Part shown: positions 8,454 through 15,182 of the stretch, one piece after another
How positions within the stretch are numbered: position 1 is the stretch's first letter
Layout of the letters: each line of letters opens with the position of its first letter
Assembly: GCA_900110595.1 (NCBI GenBank)
Contig: FOEZ01000016.1
Coordinates: 1-64,000, forward strand
Length of the DNA stretch: 64,000 nucleotides
Source of the DNA: Arthrobacter sp. OV608
Lineage (GTDB): Bacteria > Actinomycetota > Actinomycetes > Actinomycetales > Micrococcaceae
Direction: 5' to 3'
Program-made: the position numbers and the translations under genes
The notes under the pieces: generated by a model
Seen by the model: only the letters and a program-made list of their open reading frames with translations
The model's database searches: none
What the model was told of the DNA's origin: nothing

Positions 8454-8852
8454 ATGTTCAGCCTGACCGTCCGCCGCCATTTTATGATCGCCCACAGCCT
8501 TCCCCGGGAGGCTTTTGGTCCTGCCCAGGCCCTCCATGGGGCAACGTTTGTCGCGGAGGTGGCTTTCCGGCGTCGTACTCTCAACGAAAACGCCATTGTC
8601 CTGGACATCGGCGCCGCAGGCACCATCATCGAGGAGGTGCTGGCCGGGCTGAACTACCGGAACCTGGACGAGCACCCTGACTTCGAAGGCAAGCTCAGCA
8701 CCACCGAGGCCCTGGCGGGATACATCGCGCAGTCCGTGGCGGAAAAGCTGAAGGAAGACGACGACGGCGGCCAGCTCGCCGGAATCGACGTCACCTTACG
8801 GGAGAACCCCGACGCCTGGGCAACCTACTCGCTGGACCTTCGCGCCGCCTGA
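8454..8852 (+). CDS. 6-pyruvoyl-tetrahydropterin synthase / QueD-like protein with altered active site
   Basis: The 132-residue protein follows the PTPS/QueD (6-carboxytetrahydropterin synthase) layout: HFMIAHSL (family HFxAAH), ALHGATF (family LHGHNY/W), LDEHPDF...LSTTEALA (family PT-E motif), and RENPDAWATY near the end. Two departures are striking: the second zinc-ligand His of HGH is Ala here, and no cysteine occurs anywhere, so the usual catalytic Cys is missing. It may perform another reaction on a pterin-like substrate or have lost catalysis. A ribosome site AGAGGTAG precedes the ATG; the next gene starts 4 nt after the stop. Confidence 0.8.
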   Translation: MFSLTVRRHFMIAHSLPREAFGPAQALHGATFVAEVAFRRRTLNENAIVLDIGAAGTIIEEVLAGLNYRNLDEHPDFEGKLSTTEALAGYIAQSVAEKLKEDDDGGQLAGIDVTLRENPDAWATYSLDLRAA

Positions 8853-8856
8853 ACCC

Positions 8857-9954
8857 ATGCGCTCGCTTCGGCTGCTCGTGCCCGCCAACATCCGCCATAA
8901 CTCGGGCGGCAACGTCTACAACGCCCGGCTGGTAGCGGGGATGCGGGCTTTGGGTGCCGAAGTGGAAGTGCTCCCAGTGGAAGGCTCCTGGCCGCAATCC
9001 AGCGCAAAGGAACGACGGCGGCTGGGCACCATGCTTGGCGCAGGGGAACCTGGCGAGGTGCCCGGGGCAGCCGTGGTAATTGTCGACGGACTGATCGCCA
9101 TGGGTGCACCTGATTCGCTGGAGTCTGCCGCCAAAGCCGGACGGGAAACCTGGGTACTGGTGCATATGCCGGCGCCGGCAAACTTCGATCTTGAGGCCCG
9201 GTCGCTTCGCGCGGCTTCGGGAGTCATCTGCACCAGCAGTTGGGCCGCGGACATCCTCGAAAAGCGCCACCACGTGCGGGGACTCCGCGTCGCCCTGCCC
9301 GGGACTGACAGCGCGCCGTTGGCGGAAGGCTCGGTTCCGCCGCACATCATTACCGTGGCCGCGCTGTTGCCGAACAAGGACCAGGTGCTGGTGGTCGAAG
9401 CCCTGGCCCAAATTAGGGAGCTCGAATGGACCGCATCACTGGCGGGTTCGGACGAGGCAGACCCGGAATACGCCGGACATGTGCGTGCAGCCGTCGCCGC
9501 TCATGGGCTGGAGAGCCGGGTGCGGATAACCGGTGAACGGAAGGGCCCGGCACTCGAAGAAGAATGGAACCGTGCAGACCTCAGCGTCCTGGTTTCAAAT
9601 GCTGAGGCATTCGGCATGGTGGTCACGGAATCGCTGGCACACGGAATCCCCGCGGTGGTACGGGCAGGAACCGGCGCTGTGGAGGCTCTGAGCTTTGCCG
9701 CGCCTGGCGCCGGGAAAAACGGGCGGCTGCCGGGAACGGCCGTGAGCTTCCAGGCCAATGATGCTCCCGGAAATCCGGCCCTCCTGGCGGGAGTGCTGCG
9801 GGACTGGCTGCAGGACGGCGGCACCAGGGAAGCGTGGCGGGCTTCAGCCCTGGAGACAAGGGACAGGCTGCCCGGATGGGAGCGGCCGGCCCGGCTTGTG
9901 CTGGAGGCAGTCACCACCATGGAAGGCTCAGAAACAAGGGACACAGAGCCCTAG
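8857..9954 (+). CDS. glycosyltransferase family 4
   Basis: The 365-residue protein has a GT-B two-domain layout. The N-terminal half contains the glycine loop HNSGGNVYNARL (residues 10-21). The C-terminal half contains VAALLPNKDQVLVVEAL and the donor-binding segment AEAFGMVVTESLAHGIPAVV, including the E-x7-E pattern of GT4 retaining enzymes. It would transfer a sugar from a nucleotide-sugar to an unknown acceptor. It follows the pterin-synthase-like gene by 4 nt without its own clear ribosome site, so it is probably translationally coupled. The trio suggests synthesis of a glycosylated small molecule. Confidence 0.85.
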   Translation: MRSLRLLVPANIRHNSGGNVYNARLVAGMRALGAEVEVLPVEGSWPQSSAKERRRLGTMLGAGEPGEVPGAAVVIVDGLIAMGAPDSLESAAKAGRETWVLVHMPAPANFDLEARSLRAASGVICTSSWAADILEKRHHVRGLRVALPGTDSAPLAEGSVPPHIITVAALLPNKDQVLVVEALAQIRELEWTASLAGSDEADPEYAGHVRAAVAAHGLESRVRITGERKGPALEEEWNRADLSVLVSNAEAFGMVVTESLAHGIPAVVRAGTGAVEALSFAAPGAGKNGRLPGTAVSFQANDAPGNPALLAGVLRDWLQDGGTREAWRASALETRDRLPGWERPARLVLEAVTTMEGSETRDTEP

Positions 9955-10018
9955 GTGCCGCCGATGCAGCGGGAACATCCGATCGCTCACAGCTGTTAAT
10001 TCAGGTGGAGAAACCATC

Positions 10019-10369
10019 GTGAACACGGCAAATTACACAGCATTGATCATTCCGGCGAACAGTACGGACCCCCTGCGGCTGGAGCGCCTGGAAGACCTTC
10101 CGCGCGACCTGGAACAGCTGGTTGGCGGGCCCGCGGAGGGCATCATCCGGGGAGACTGGCACGTCTACGTGAACGCGGAGGGTCACGCGTCGGGCCTGCT
10201 TCCCAACCTCCGCGCAACCCAGCTGCTGAGCGAGTGCGGTGTGGACGGCCACCTTGTACGCGGAACAGCCGTATTTCTGGGTCGGGGCAGGCACTGGGAG
10301 GAAGCGGACGTTCCGGAGCACCTGGTCCGGTTGGCGGAGCAACACTTCGGCTTCGCCCGGGCAGCCTGA
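10019..10369 (+). CDS. DUF3846-like protein of unknown function
   Basis: The frame codes for 116 residues from a GTG start preceded by GGTGGAG at a spacing of 8 nt. The opening NTANYTALIIPANSTDPL and the segments YVNAEGHASGLLPNLRAT and GTAVFLGRG resemble DUF3846 proteins, found in phages and actinobacteria. No catalytic residues can be assigned. It lies 64 bp after the glycosyltransferase and converges with tadA. Whether it belongs to the operon is unclear. Confidence 0.6.
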   Translation: MNTANYTALIIPANSTDPLRLERLEDLPRDLEQLVGGPAEGIIRGDWHVYVNAEGHASGLLPNLRATQLLSECGVDGHLVRGTAVFLGRGRHWEEADVPEHLVRLAEQHFGFARAA

Positions 10370-10395
10370 AAAATCGGGGCTTGAAACAAAGCACC

Positions 10396-10902
10396 CTAAA
10401 TCCGCGTTCGGTGCTCCAGGAAAAAGTCCCGCAGCAGCCCGCCGCATTCGGCCTCGCGCACCCCCGCGTACACCTCAACCCAGTGATTGAGCCGGCGTTC
10501 GCGGAGGACGTCAAACACCGAACCAGCGGCGCCGGCCTTCTCGTCCCACGCCCCAAAAACCACGCGGGGGATCCGGGCCAGGACAATCGCGCCGGCGCAC
10601 ATGGCGCACGGTTCCAGCGTCACCACCAGGGTGCAGTCCGCCAGCCGCCAGCCGTCTCCGCTCCCGCCGTCGGCCATGGACAGCTCCCGCAACCGTGCAG
10701 CGGCCTCCCGGATGGCCACCACCTCTGCGTGGGCGGTGGGGTCTCCCAGCTCCTCCCGCTGGTTCCGTCCCGAACCCAGCACAGCGCCGTCGGGCCCTAT
10801 CACCACGGCGCCGATCGGCACATCCTCAGTCACCAGGGCACCGCGGGCCTCCGCCAGGGCAAAACCCATCCACACATCGTGATTCTTCTCTGCGGAGACC
10901 AT
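10396..10902 (-). CDS. tadA: tRNA-specific adenosine deaminase (TadA-type)
   Basis: The 168-residue cytidine/deoxycytidylate-deaminase-fold protein has the zinc-binding catalytic motifs HAEV (His58, Glu60) and PCAMCAG (Cys99, Cys102). TadA converts adenosine-34 to inosine in tRNA-Arg(ACG), and a tRNA-Arg(ACG) gene is present at 25743-25816 in this window. A TATCAT hexamer lies exactly 6 nt before the ATG (plus-strand 10909-10914), so the mRNA is probably leaderless. A general nucleoside or guanine deaminase is the less likely alternative. Confidence 0.9.
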   Translation of the reverse strand: MVSAEKNHDVWMGFALAEARGALVTEDVPIGAVVIGPDGAVLGSGRNQREELGDPTAHAEVVAIREAAARLRELSMADGGSGDGWRLADCTLVVTLEPCAMCAGAIVLARIPRVVFGAWDEKAGAAGSVFDVLRERRLNHWVEVYAGVREAECGGLLRDFFLEHRTRI

Positions 10903-10963
10903 GGCTCAATGATAGTTTCAAAGGATATCCGGAGCCCGTGACGTACATCCGCCGGGAGGCATA

Positions 10964-11794
10964 ATGAGCACCGTCCGAGACCGTGTGGACATGTGGATCA
11001 AGCCGTATGCGGCACTGTGGCTGACCCTGATCATCGGCGGGGCCCTGGTGCTCACATTGGCCCTGCTCGGAGCCGAGGTCTATGCGAATGTGGTGGATGA
11101 CGAAGGCTTGGCCAGCCTGGATATTCCTGCCCTGGAATACTCGCAAACCCTGCGGAACCCGGAACTCGATGCCTTCGCCACCGGCTTCACCAACGTGGGC
11201 GGCGGAATCGGAATGCCGATCCTCGCCAGTATTCTCACGGCTTGGCTGACCTTCCTGAGCCGGACCTGGCGACCCATCGTCCTGGTGGGCGGGGCAGCGC
11301 TCGTCTCCACCACGGCCACCACGTTCGGCAAGCGCCTGGTAGGCAGGACCCGCCCGGACCATTCGGAAGCAGTTCCGCCTTACGAGTCAACGCCGTCCTT
11401 CCCCAGCGGCCACACGTTGAATACCACTGTGGTGATCGGGGTGCTGGTCTACATCATGTGCCTGCAGTTCCAGATCCTCTGGGCCAGGATTACAGCCATC
11501 ACCGCCGGAGTGATCTTCATCATCGCCATGGGCCTGAGCCGCGTCTTTTTGGGGCATCACTGGCTCACGGACGTGATGGCCGGGTGGTCCCTGGGGCTCG
11601 CCTGGGTGTGCATGGTGATCCTTGCCCACCGGCTGTTCCATCTGATCCGGAAGCGCGAGCATGCCGGGCCTGCCCCCACGTTCGAGCATCCGGTCATCCG
11701 CGAGGACCATTCCGGCGAGGAGCAGCAGGGCGCCGGCACTGCGGCAACGCACGACGGCGGCACTCCAGGAAGGAGCGACGGCGGCCCCCCATAG
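10964..11794 (+). CDS. PAP2-family membrane phosphatase
   Basis: This 276-residue integral membrane protein has the complete PAP2 signature: KRLVGRTRP (KxxxxxxRP), PSFPSGHT (PSGH), and SRVFLGHHWLTD (SRxxxxxHxxxD). Around these lie five to six hydrophobic helices, beginning with ALWLTLIIGGALVLTLALLG at about residues 17-36. Such enzymes dephosphorylate phosphatidate, undecaprenyl-diphosphate or similar lipids on the outer face of the membrane. The last 50 residues are a hydrophilic tail. GGGAGG 4 nt before the ATG supports the start. It is divergent from tadA, 61 bp away. Confidence 0.9.
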   Translation: MSTVRDRVDMWIKPYAALWLTLIIGGALVLTLALLGAEVYANVVDDEGLASLDIPALEYSQTLRNPELDAFATGFTNVGGGIGMPILASILTAWLTFLSRTWRPIVLVGGAALVSTTATTFGKRLVGRTRPDHSEAVPPYESTPSFPSGHTLNTTVVIGVLVYIMCLQFQILWARITAITAGVIFIIAMGLSRVFLGHHWLTDVMAGWSLGLAWVCMVILAHRLFHLIRKREHAGPAPTFEHPVIREDHSGEEQQGAGTAATHDGGTPGRSDGGPP

Positions 11795-11830
11795 ACAGGC
11801 GCACGGGGCTGAGGCCAGGGGATGTGCGCA

Positions 11831-11854
11831 ACTACCGGGTGGTAGTTTTGACCC
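11831..11854 (+). promoter_or_regulatory. upp promoter (leaderless) overlapped by a palindromic operator candidate
   Basis: The perfect palindrome ACTACC-GGGT-GGTAGT occupies 11831-11846. Its right arm overlaps the -10 hexamer TAGTTT (11843-11848), which lies 6 nt before the upp ATG. Such placement would let a repressor block RNA polymerase directly. The cognate regulator is unknown. Confidence 0.5.
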
Positions 11855-12490
11855 ATGCGCACTCTCGTTGTGGACCACCCCCTGGTCGCCCATAAGCTCA
11901 CCGTCCTGCGGGACAAAAACACTCCGTCCCCGGTCTTCCGGCAGCTGACGGAGGAGTTGGTGACGCTGCTCGCCTACGAGGCCACCCGTGAGGTCCGCAC
12001 CGAACCGGTCACCATCGAAACGCCGGTCAGCACCACCGTGGGAACCGCGTTCACCAAGCCCACCCCGCTGGTGGTGCCTATCCTGCGCGCCGGCTTGGGC
12101 ATGCTCGAGGGAATGACCAAGCTTGTCCCCACTGCCGAGGTGGGCTTCCTGGGCATGGCCCGCGACGAGGAAACCCTGGACATCATTACCTACGCCGAAC
12201 GCCTCCCGGAAGACCTCACGGACCGGCAGATCTTTGTCCTGGACCCCATGCTCGCCACCGGCGGGACCCTCCGCGAAGCCATCAAGTTCCTCTTCAAGCG
12301 AGGCGCCTCCGACGTGACCTGCATATGCCTGCTGGCCGCCCCGGAAGGCCTGGCCAAGCTGGAAGAGGAACTCTCAGGCGCGAACGTCACCATCGTCCTG
12401 GCCTCCATCGACGAAAAGCTCAACGAGAAGTCCTACATCGTTCCCGGGCTCGGGGATGCAGGCGACCGCCTGTACGGCATCGCAGGCTAG
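11855..12490 (+). CDS. upp: uracil phosphoribosyltransferase
   Basis: The 211-residue protein matches the usual length of Upp, which converts uracil and PRPP to UMP for pyrimidine salvage. Diagnostic segments are PILRAGLGMLEG, the PRPP loop DPMLATGGTLREAI, and the C-terminal uracil-binding YIVPGLGDAGDRLYG. The gene begins MRTLVVDHPLVAHKLTVLRD, as is typical. It has no Shine-Dalgarno sequence but a -10 element 6 nt before the ATG. It stands as a single gene between the PAP2 and VOC genes. Confidence 0.96.
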   Translation: MRTLVVDHPLVAHKLTVLRDKNTPSPVFRQLTEELVTLLAYEATREVRTEPVTIETPVSTTVGTAFTKPTPLVVPILRAGLGMLEGMTKLVPTAEVGFLGMARDEETLDIITYAERLPEDLTDRQIFVLDPMLATGGTLREAIKFLFKRGASDVTCICLLAAPEGLAKLEEELSGANVTIVLASIDEKLNEKSYIVPGLGDAGDRLYGIAG

Positions 12491-12523
12491 CCCACAACCC
12501 TTTTCCATTCCCCCTCGCGCCGC

Positions 12524-12535
12524 TAGCCTGTGCGG
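12524..12535 (+). promoter_or_regulatory. -10 element of a leaderless promoter
   Basis: TAGCCT at 12524-12529 is followed by 6 nt and then the ATG of the VOC gene, placing the expected transcription start on the A of the start codon. The -35 region is poorly conserved. Confidence 0.5.
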
Positions 12536-12910
12536 ATGGACTGGAAACTGGAACTTGTGTTTGTCCCTGTATCGGACGTGGACCGCGCCAAGGATTTCTA
12601 CGTCAACAAGGTGGGGTTCAACCCGGACTTTGATGAGCGTCCCTCGGACTCCATCCGCTTTGTCCAGCTGACCCCCCGCGGCTCGGCCTGCTCGATCTGC
12701 ATTGGGGAAGGGCTTACGGACGCGCCTCCCGGCTCCGGGTCGAACCTCCAACTGGTGGTCAACGATATCCACGCGGCCCACAAGCACCTGAAGGACAACG
12801 GAGTGGACGTCAGCGACGTGGACGTGCAGGAATGGGGCCACTTCGTGTACTTTGCCGATCCCGATGGCAACAAGTGGGCGGTCCAGTACATCCCGGGCCG
12901 CGAAAGCTGA
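12536..12910 (+). CDS. VOC-family (glyoxalase/dioxygenase-fold) protein
   Basis: This single-domain protein of 124 residues has two beta-alpha-beta-beta-beta modules. It opens with LELVFVPVSDVDRAKDFYV and contains the closing motif FVYFADPDGNKWAVQY, typical of the vicinal oxygen chelate superfamily. Metal ligands cannot be assigned with certainty (a Glu/His set is only partly visible), and the substrate is unknown. The ATG at 12536 is chosen over a GTG two codons upstream because of the -10 placement. It is followed 23 bp later by an HAD phosphatase gene with its own -10 sequence. Confidence 0.85.
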   Translation: MDWKLELVFVPVSDVDRAKDFYVNKVGFNPDFDERPSDSIRFVQLTPRGSACSICIGEGLTDAPPGSGSNLQLVVNDIHAAHKHLKDNGVDVSDVDVQEWGHFVYFADPDGNKWAVQYIPGRES

Positions 12911-12933
12911 GATCTACCGGCAGAATGGGGACC

Positions 12934-13632
12934 ATGACTGCCTCCACCCCTGCCGGAACCTCCATCCCTACTGGAACCCGGAACCTGACGTGCCGCGCCG
13001 TGCTCTTTGACATGGACGGCACCTTGGTGGATTCCACTGCGGTGGTGGAGCAGGTCTGGGGTGAATTCGCCGCGCGCTACGGGCTGGACTTGGAGGAGAT
13101 TCTCCGCACCTCGCACGGTGTCCAGGCACGCGATACTGTCACCCGGTTTGCTCCTGCGGGTGCTGACGTGCCGGCACTGACGGCCGAACTCGGGGCGATG
13201 GAACGGGTCCGGACCGAAGGGATTGTGGCCCTGCCCGGTGCTGCCCGGTTGCTGTCAGCCCTGCCGGCGGACGCCGTCGCCCTGGTCACGTCCGCCGACG
13301 TCGTCCTGGCTGGCATCCGAATGGAAGCAGCCGGCCTGCCCATGCCGGCCGTAGCAGTCACAGCTGAACGGGTGACCCGCGGCAAGCCCGATCCGGAGGG
13401 ATACCTGAAGGCCGCAGCCAACCTTGGCGTGGACCCAGCGGACGCCGTGGTGTTCGAGGACGCTCCAGCGGGAATCGCCGCAGGGGTGGCCGCCGGGATC
13501 CGAACGGTGGCCGTGGGACCCAACACCGGCCCGCTGCCCGCAGGCGTCCTGCACATTCCGGATTACAGTGCTGTCACCGTCCGGACGAGTCAGGACGAGG
13601 CGGGCCGGACAGTCATTTCTTTCCGGCTTTAA
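12934..13632 (+). CDS. HAD-superfamily sugar-phosphatase-like hydrolase
   Basis: The 232-residue protein has all four HAD motifs. Motif I is LFDMDGTLVDS with the nucleophile and acid/base aspartates, motif II is the threonine/serine in LVTSAD, motif III is the lysine in RGKPDPEGYL, and motif IV is VFEDAPAGIAAG. A helical C1 cap lies between motifs I and II, as in phosphoglycolate and 2-deoxyglucose-6-phosphate phosphatases. The CAGAAT hexamer 7 nt before the ATG suggests a leaderless mRNA. Its 3' end overlaps the convergent gene on the other strand by 20 bp. Confidence 0.88.
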   Translation: MTASTPAGTSIPTGTRNLTCRAVLFDMDGTLVDSTAVVEQVWGEFAARYGLDLEEILRTSHGVQARDTVTRFAPAGADVPALTAELGAMERVRTEGIVALPGAARLLSALPADAVALVTSADVVLAGIRMEAAGLPMPAVAVTAERVTRGKPDPEGYLKAAANLGVDPADAVVFEDAPAGIAAGVAAGIRTVAVGPNTGPLPAGVLHIPDYSAVTVRTSQDEAGRTVISFRL

Positions 13633-14056
13633 GATCGGCTACCACCTTGGCGATACGCCGCGACCGCGTTTCTGGCGTCTTGGCGTCGGCCAGCGGCTCC
13701 ACGTACCGTCGCTGGGCGCTGTAGCTCAGCGTGGCGTAAAACTGCAGGGCAGCCGGTTCCGCCGCCAGCGCAGCGGCAAGGTCCTCGGGGACTTCAACCA
13801 CGCGGGGTTGGGTGTCGAGCTCGATGACCACGTCAACTGTGTCCCCAGCCGAAACGCCAACGAATTCGCGGTTGGCTGCGCTGAGCGACATGAGGTTCTG
13901 GCCACCCATCACCGCGATGCTGCTGCGGTAGCTCCTGCCGTTGATGGTCACCACTACAGGCGGCCGTTTGCCCGCGTCCAAGGCCGCGAGGACCTCATCG
14001 GGAACTTCGATGCCGGTCTTGTTTCCGCTGCCTTGGATGGTGGTGGTGAACTTCAT
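13613..14056 (-). CDS. DUF1905 / YdeI-like domain protein
   Basis: The 147-residue protein begins with a small beta-barrel of the DUF1905 type (VPDEVLAALDAGKRPPVVV, INGRSYRSSIAVMGG). It ends in the YdeI/OmpD-associated helical motif, where SYSAQRRYVEPLADAKTPET is followed by RSRRIAKVVADL. YdeI-like proteins were linked to bacteriocin or peptide tolerance in enterobacteria; the function here is unknown. CATACT 7 nt before the ATG fits the leaderless pattern seen elsewhere in the window. Confidence 0.82.
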   Translation of the reverse strand: MKFTTTIQGSGNKTGIEVPDEVLAALDAGKRPPVVVTINGRSYRSSIAVMGGQNLMSLSAANREFVGVSAGDTVDVVIELDTQPRVVEVPEDLAAALAAEPAALQFYATLSYSAQRRYVEPLADAKTPETRSRRIAKVVADLKAGKK

Positions 14057-14133
14057 GGGTCACAGTATGCCGGGCCTTTTGCCACTCCCACGGATACGGC
14101 GCGCGCCATGGGGCATTGATCACCGAGTGCTCG

Positions 14134-14164
14134 GTACCAGTTGTGGACTCAGTACCAGTTGTGG
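14134..14164. repeat. 18-bp-spaced direct repeat spanning the transglycosylase stop codon
   Basis: GTACCAGTTGTGG occurs at 14134 and 14152. On the minus strand this means that CACAACTGGTAC (His-Asn-Trp-Tyr) is repeated after the TGA stop. Past the stop, the same frame would again encode HNWY, so the current C-terminus may reflect a recent tandem duplication. ACCGAGTGCTCGGT at 14122-14135 is a perfect palindrome next to it. Confidence 0.7.
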
Positions 14165-14898
14165 GAGAGGTGGAAATTCAGCGCACCACACGGGGACTGG
14201 TAGCGCTCCTGGATGTAGTTCAGGCCCCAGTTGATCTGCGTACGGTAGTTCGTCAGGTAGTCCGGACCGGCGCTGGCCATCTTTTCAGCAGGCAGGGACT
14301 GGACGATGCCGTACGCGCCGCTGCTGGCGTTTGTAGCCGTGGTGGTCCAGTCGGATTCCTTGTCCCACAGGGTTACCAGGCACTGCATCTGGTCCGGCGC
14401 CCAGCCGTAGCTGGCAAGCTGCCCGGCGGCGTAAGCCTGGGCGCCGGCGGGGTCGTTGACCGCGACGGCGGGGGCAGGCTCAGGTGCGGGGGCCGGCTCA
14501 GGAGCGGCAGCAGGAGCCGCGGCCGGCTCGGGAGCCGGTGCCGGTGCCGCTTCGGCTGCGGGCGCTGGTGCCGGTTCGGCAGCGGGTGCCGGTGCGGGCT
14601 CTGCCGCCTGCGGGGCCACCGCAATCTCCTCAGCAGCGGGGGCCGGTGCCGGGTTGGCCCGGATTTCGCTCTTTTCGATGCTGAGGTTGGACTGGGCCTC
14701 GGCGGCCTGGGTTTCGGTGGCGGCAACCCTGATGCTTGACTCGGTAGCCTGTCCGGCCGCCCCGACTCCTACCAGGAGTGCAGCGGATGCGGCGAAGACA
14801 GCGGCGCGCTTGCCGATGAAGGGAAACTTGCCGGCTTTGCGTCCGGCGTGGGGTGCAGACCCGGATTTCGGGCGCGGTTTAACCAGGAATTTGGACAT
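14149..14898 (-). CDS. secreted lytic-transglycosylase-like cell-wall protein
   Basis: The 249-residue precursor has a basic N-terminus and a hydrophobic export helix (about residues 30-50, AAVFAASAALLVGVGAAG). A long Ala/Pro/Glu linker (about 85-150) follows, then a compact C-terminal domain in which Glu of DKESDW is the likely catalytic acid. The segments GAYGIVQSLPAEKM, INWGLNYIQERY and the terminal SHNWY match actinobacterial Apf/transglycosylase domains. It would cleave peptidoglycan. A c-di-AMP riboswitch precedes it, as for many actinobacterial wall hydrolases, linking wall remodelling to osmotic signalling. Confidence 0.88.
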   Translation of the reverse strand: MSKFLVKPRPKSGSAPHAGRKAGKFPFIGKRAAVFAASAALLVGVGAAGQATESSIRVAATETQAAEAQSNLSIEKSEIRANPAPAPAAEEIAVAPQAAEPAPAPAAEPAPAPAAEAAPAPAPEPAAAPAAAPEPAPAPEPAPAVAVNDPAGAQAYAAGQLASYGWAPDQMQCLVTLWDKESDWTTTATNASSGAYGIVQSLPAEKMASAGPDYLTNYRTQINWGLNYIQERYQSPCGALNFHLSHNWY

Positions 14899-14974
14899 GA
14901 TGAATCGCCTCTCACACCTGCGGAGTTAGCTGTCGGGTTCGGATGAGGGCATCCGGCCGCACGGAAAATACACG

Positions 14975-15090
14975 TGCGTGCTTAACCCCAAGGGCACTCA
15001 TTGCCCGGGACGGTGGGTCCCCCGCCTCTGCCGTTGCTCAAGCGGAATCCGGGAAGCGGCAGAGCTTGGCGTCATCCGGATATGGGTTCC
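14975..15090 (-). promoter_or_regulatory. c-di-AMP (ydaO/yuaA-type) riboswitch
   Basis: Read on the minus strand, the leader contains GCCAAGCTCTGCCGC (about 15056-15070), GGGGGACCCACC (15012-15023) and TTGGGGTTAAG (14981-14991). This is the order and spacing of the conserved ydaO core. A CGGATG-CCCT-CATCCG hairpin (14938-14954) lies between the aptamer and the ATG and may be part of the expression platform. In actinobacteria this class normally sits upstream of wall hydrolases, as here. Boundaries are approximate. Confidence 0.85.
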
Positions 15091-15182
15091 CGATCAGGAA
15101 CCTCACCCAATCGACGGTACAGGAGTCCGACGCTTAAGTCACATTTTGGTAACAGAGATCACGACGGCGGCGCGTCGCTTTG

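Noticed and set aside
14374..14726. Frames opposite the Ala/Pro linker of the transglycosylase as separate small genes
   Set aside because: They arise from GC-rich repeats coding for Ala, Pro and Glu; no start signals.
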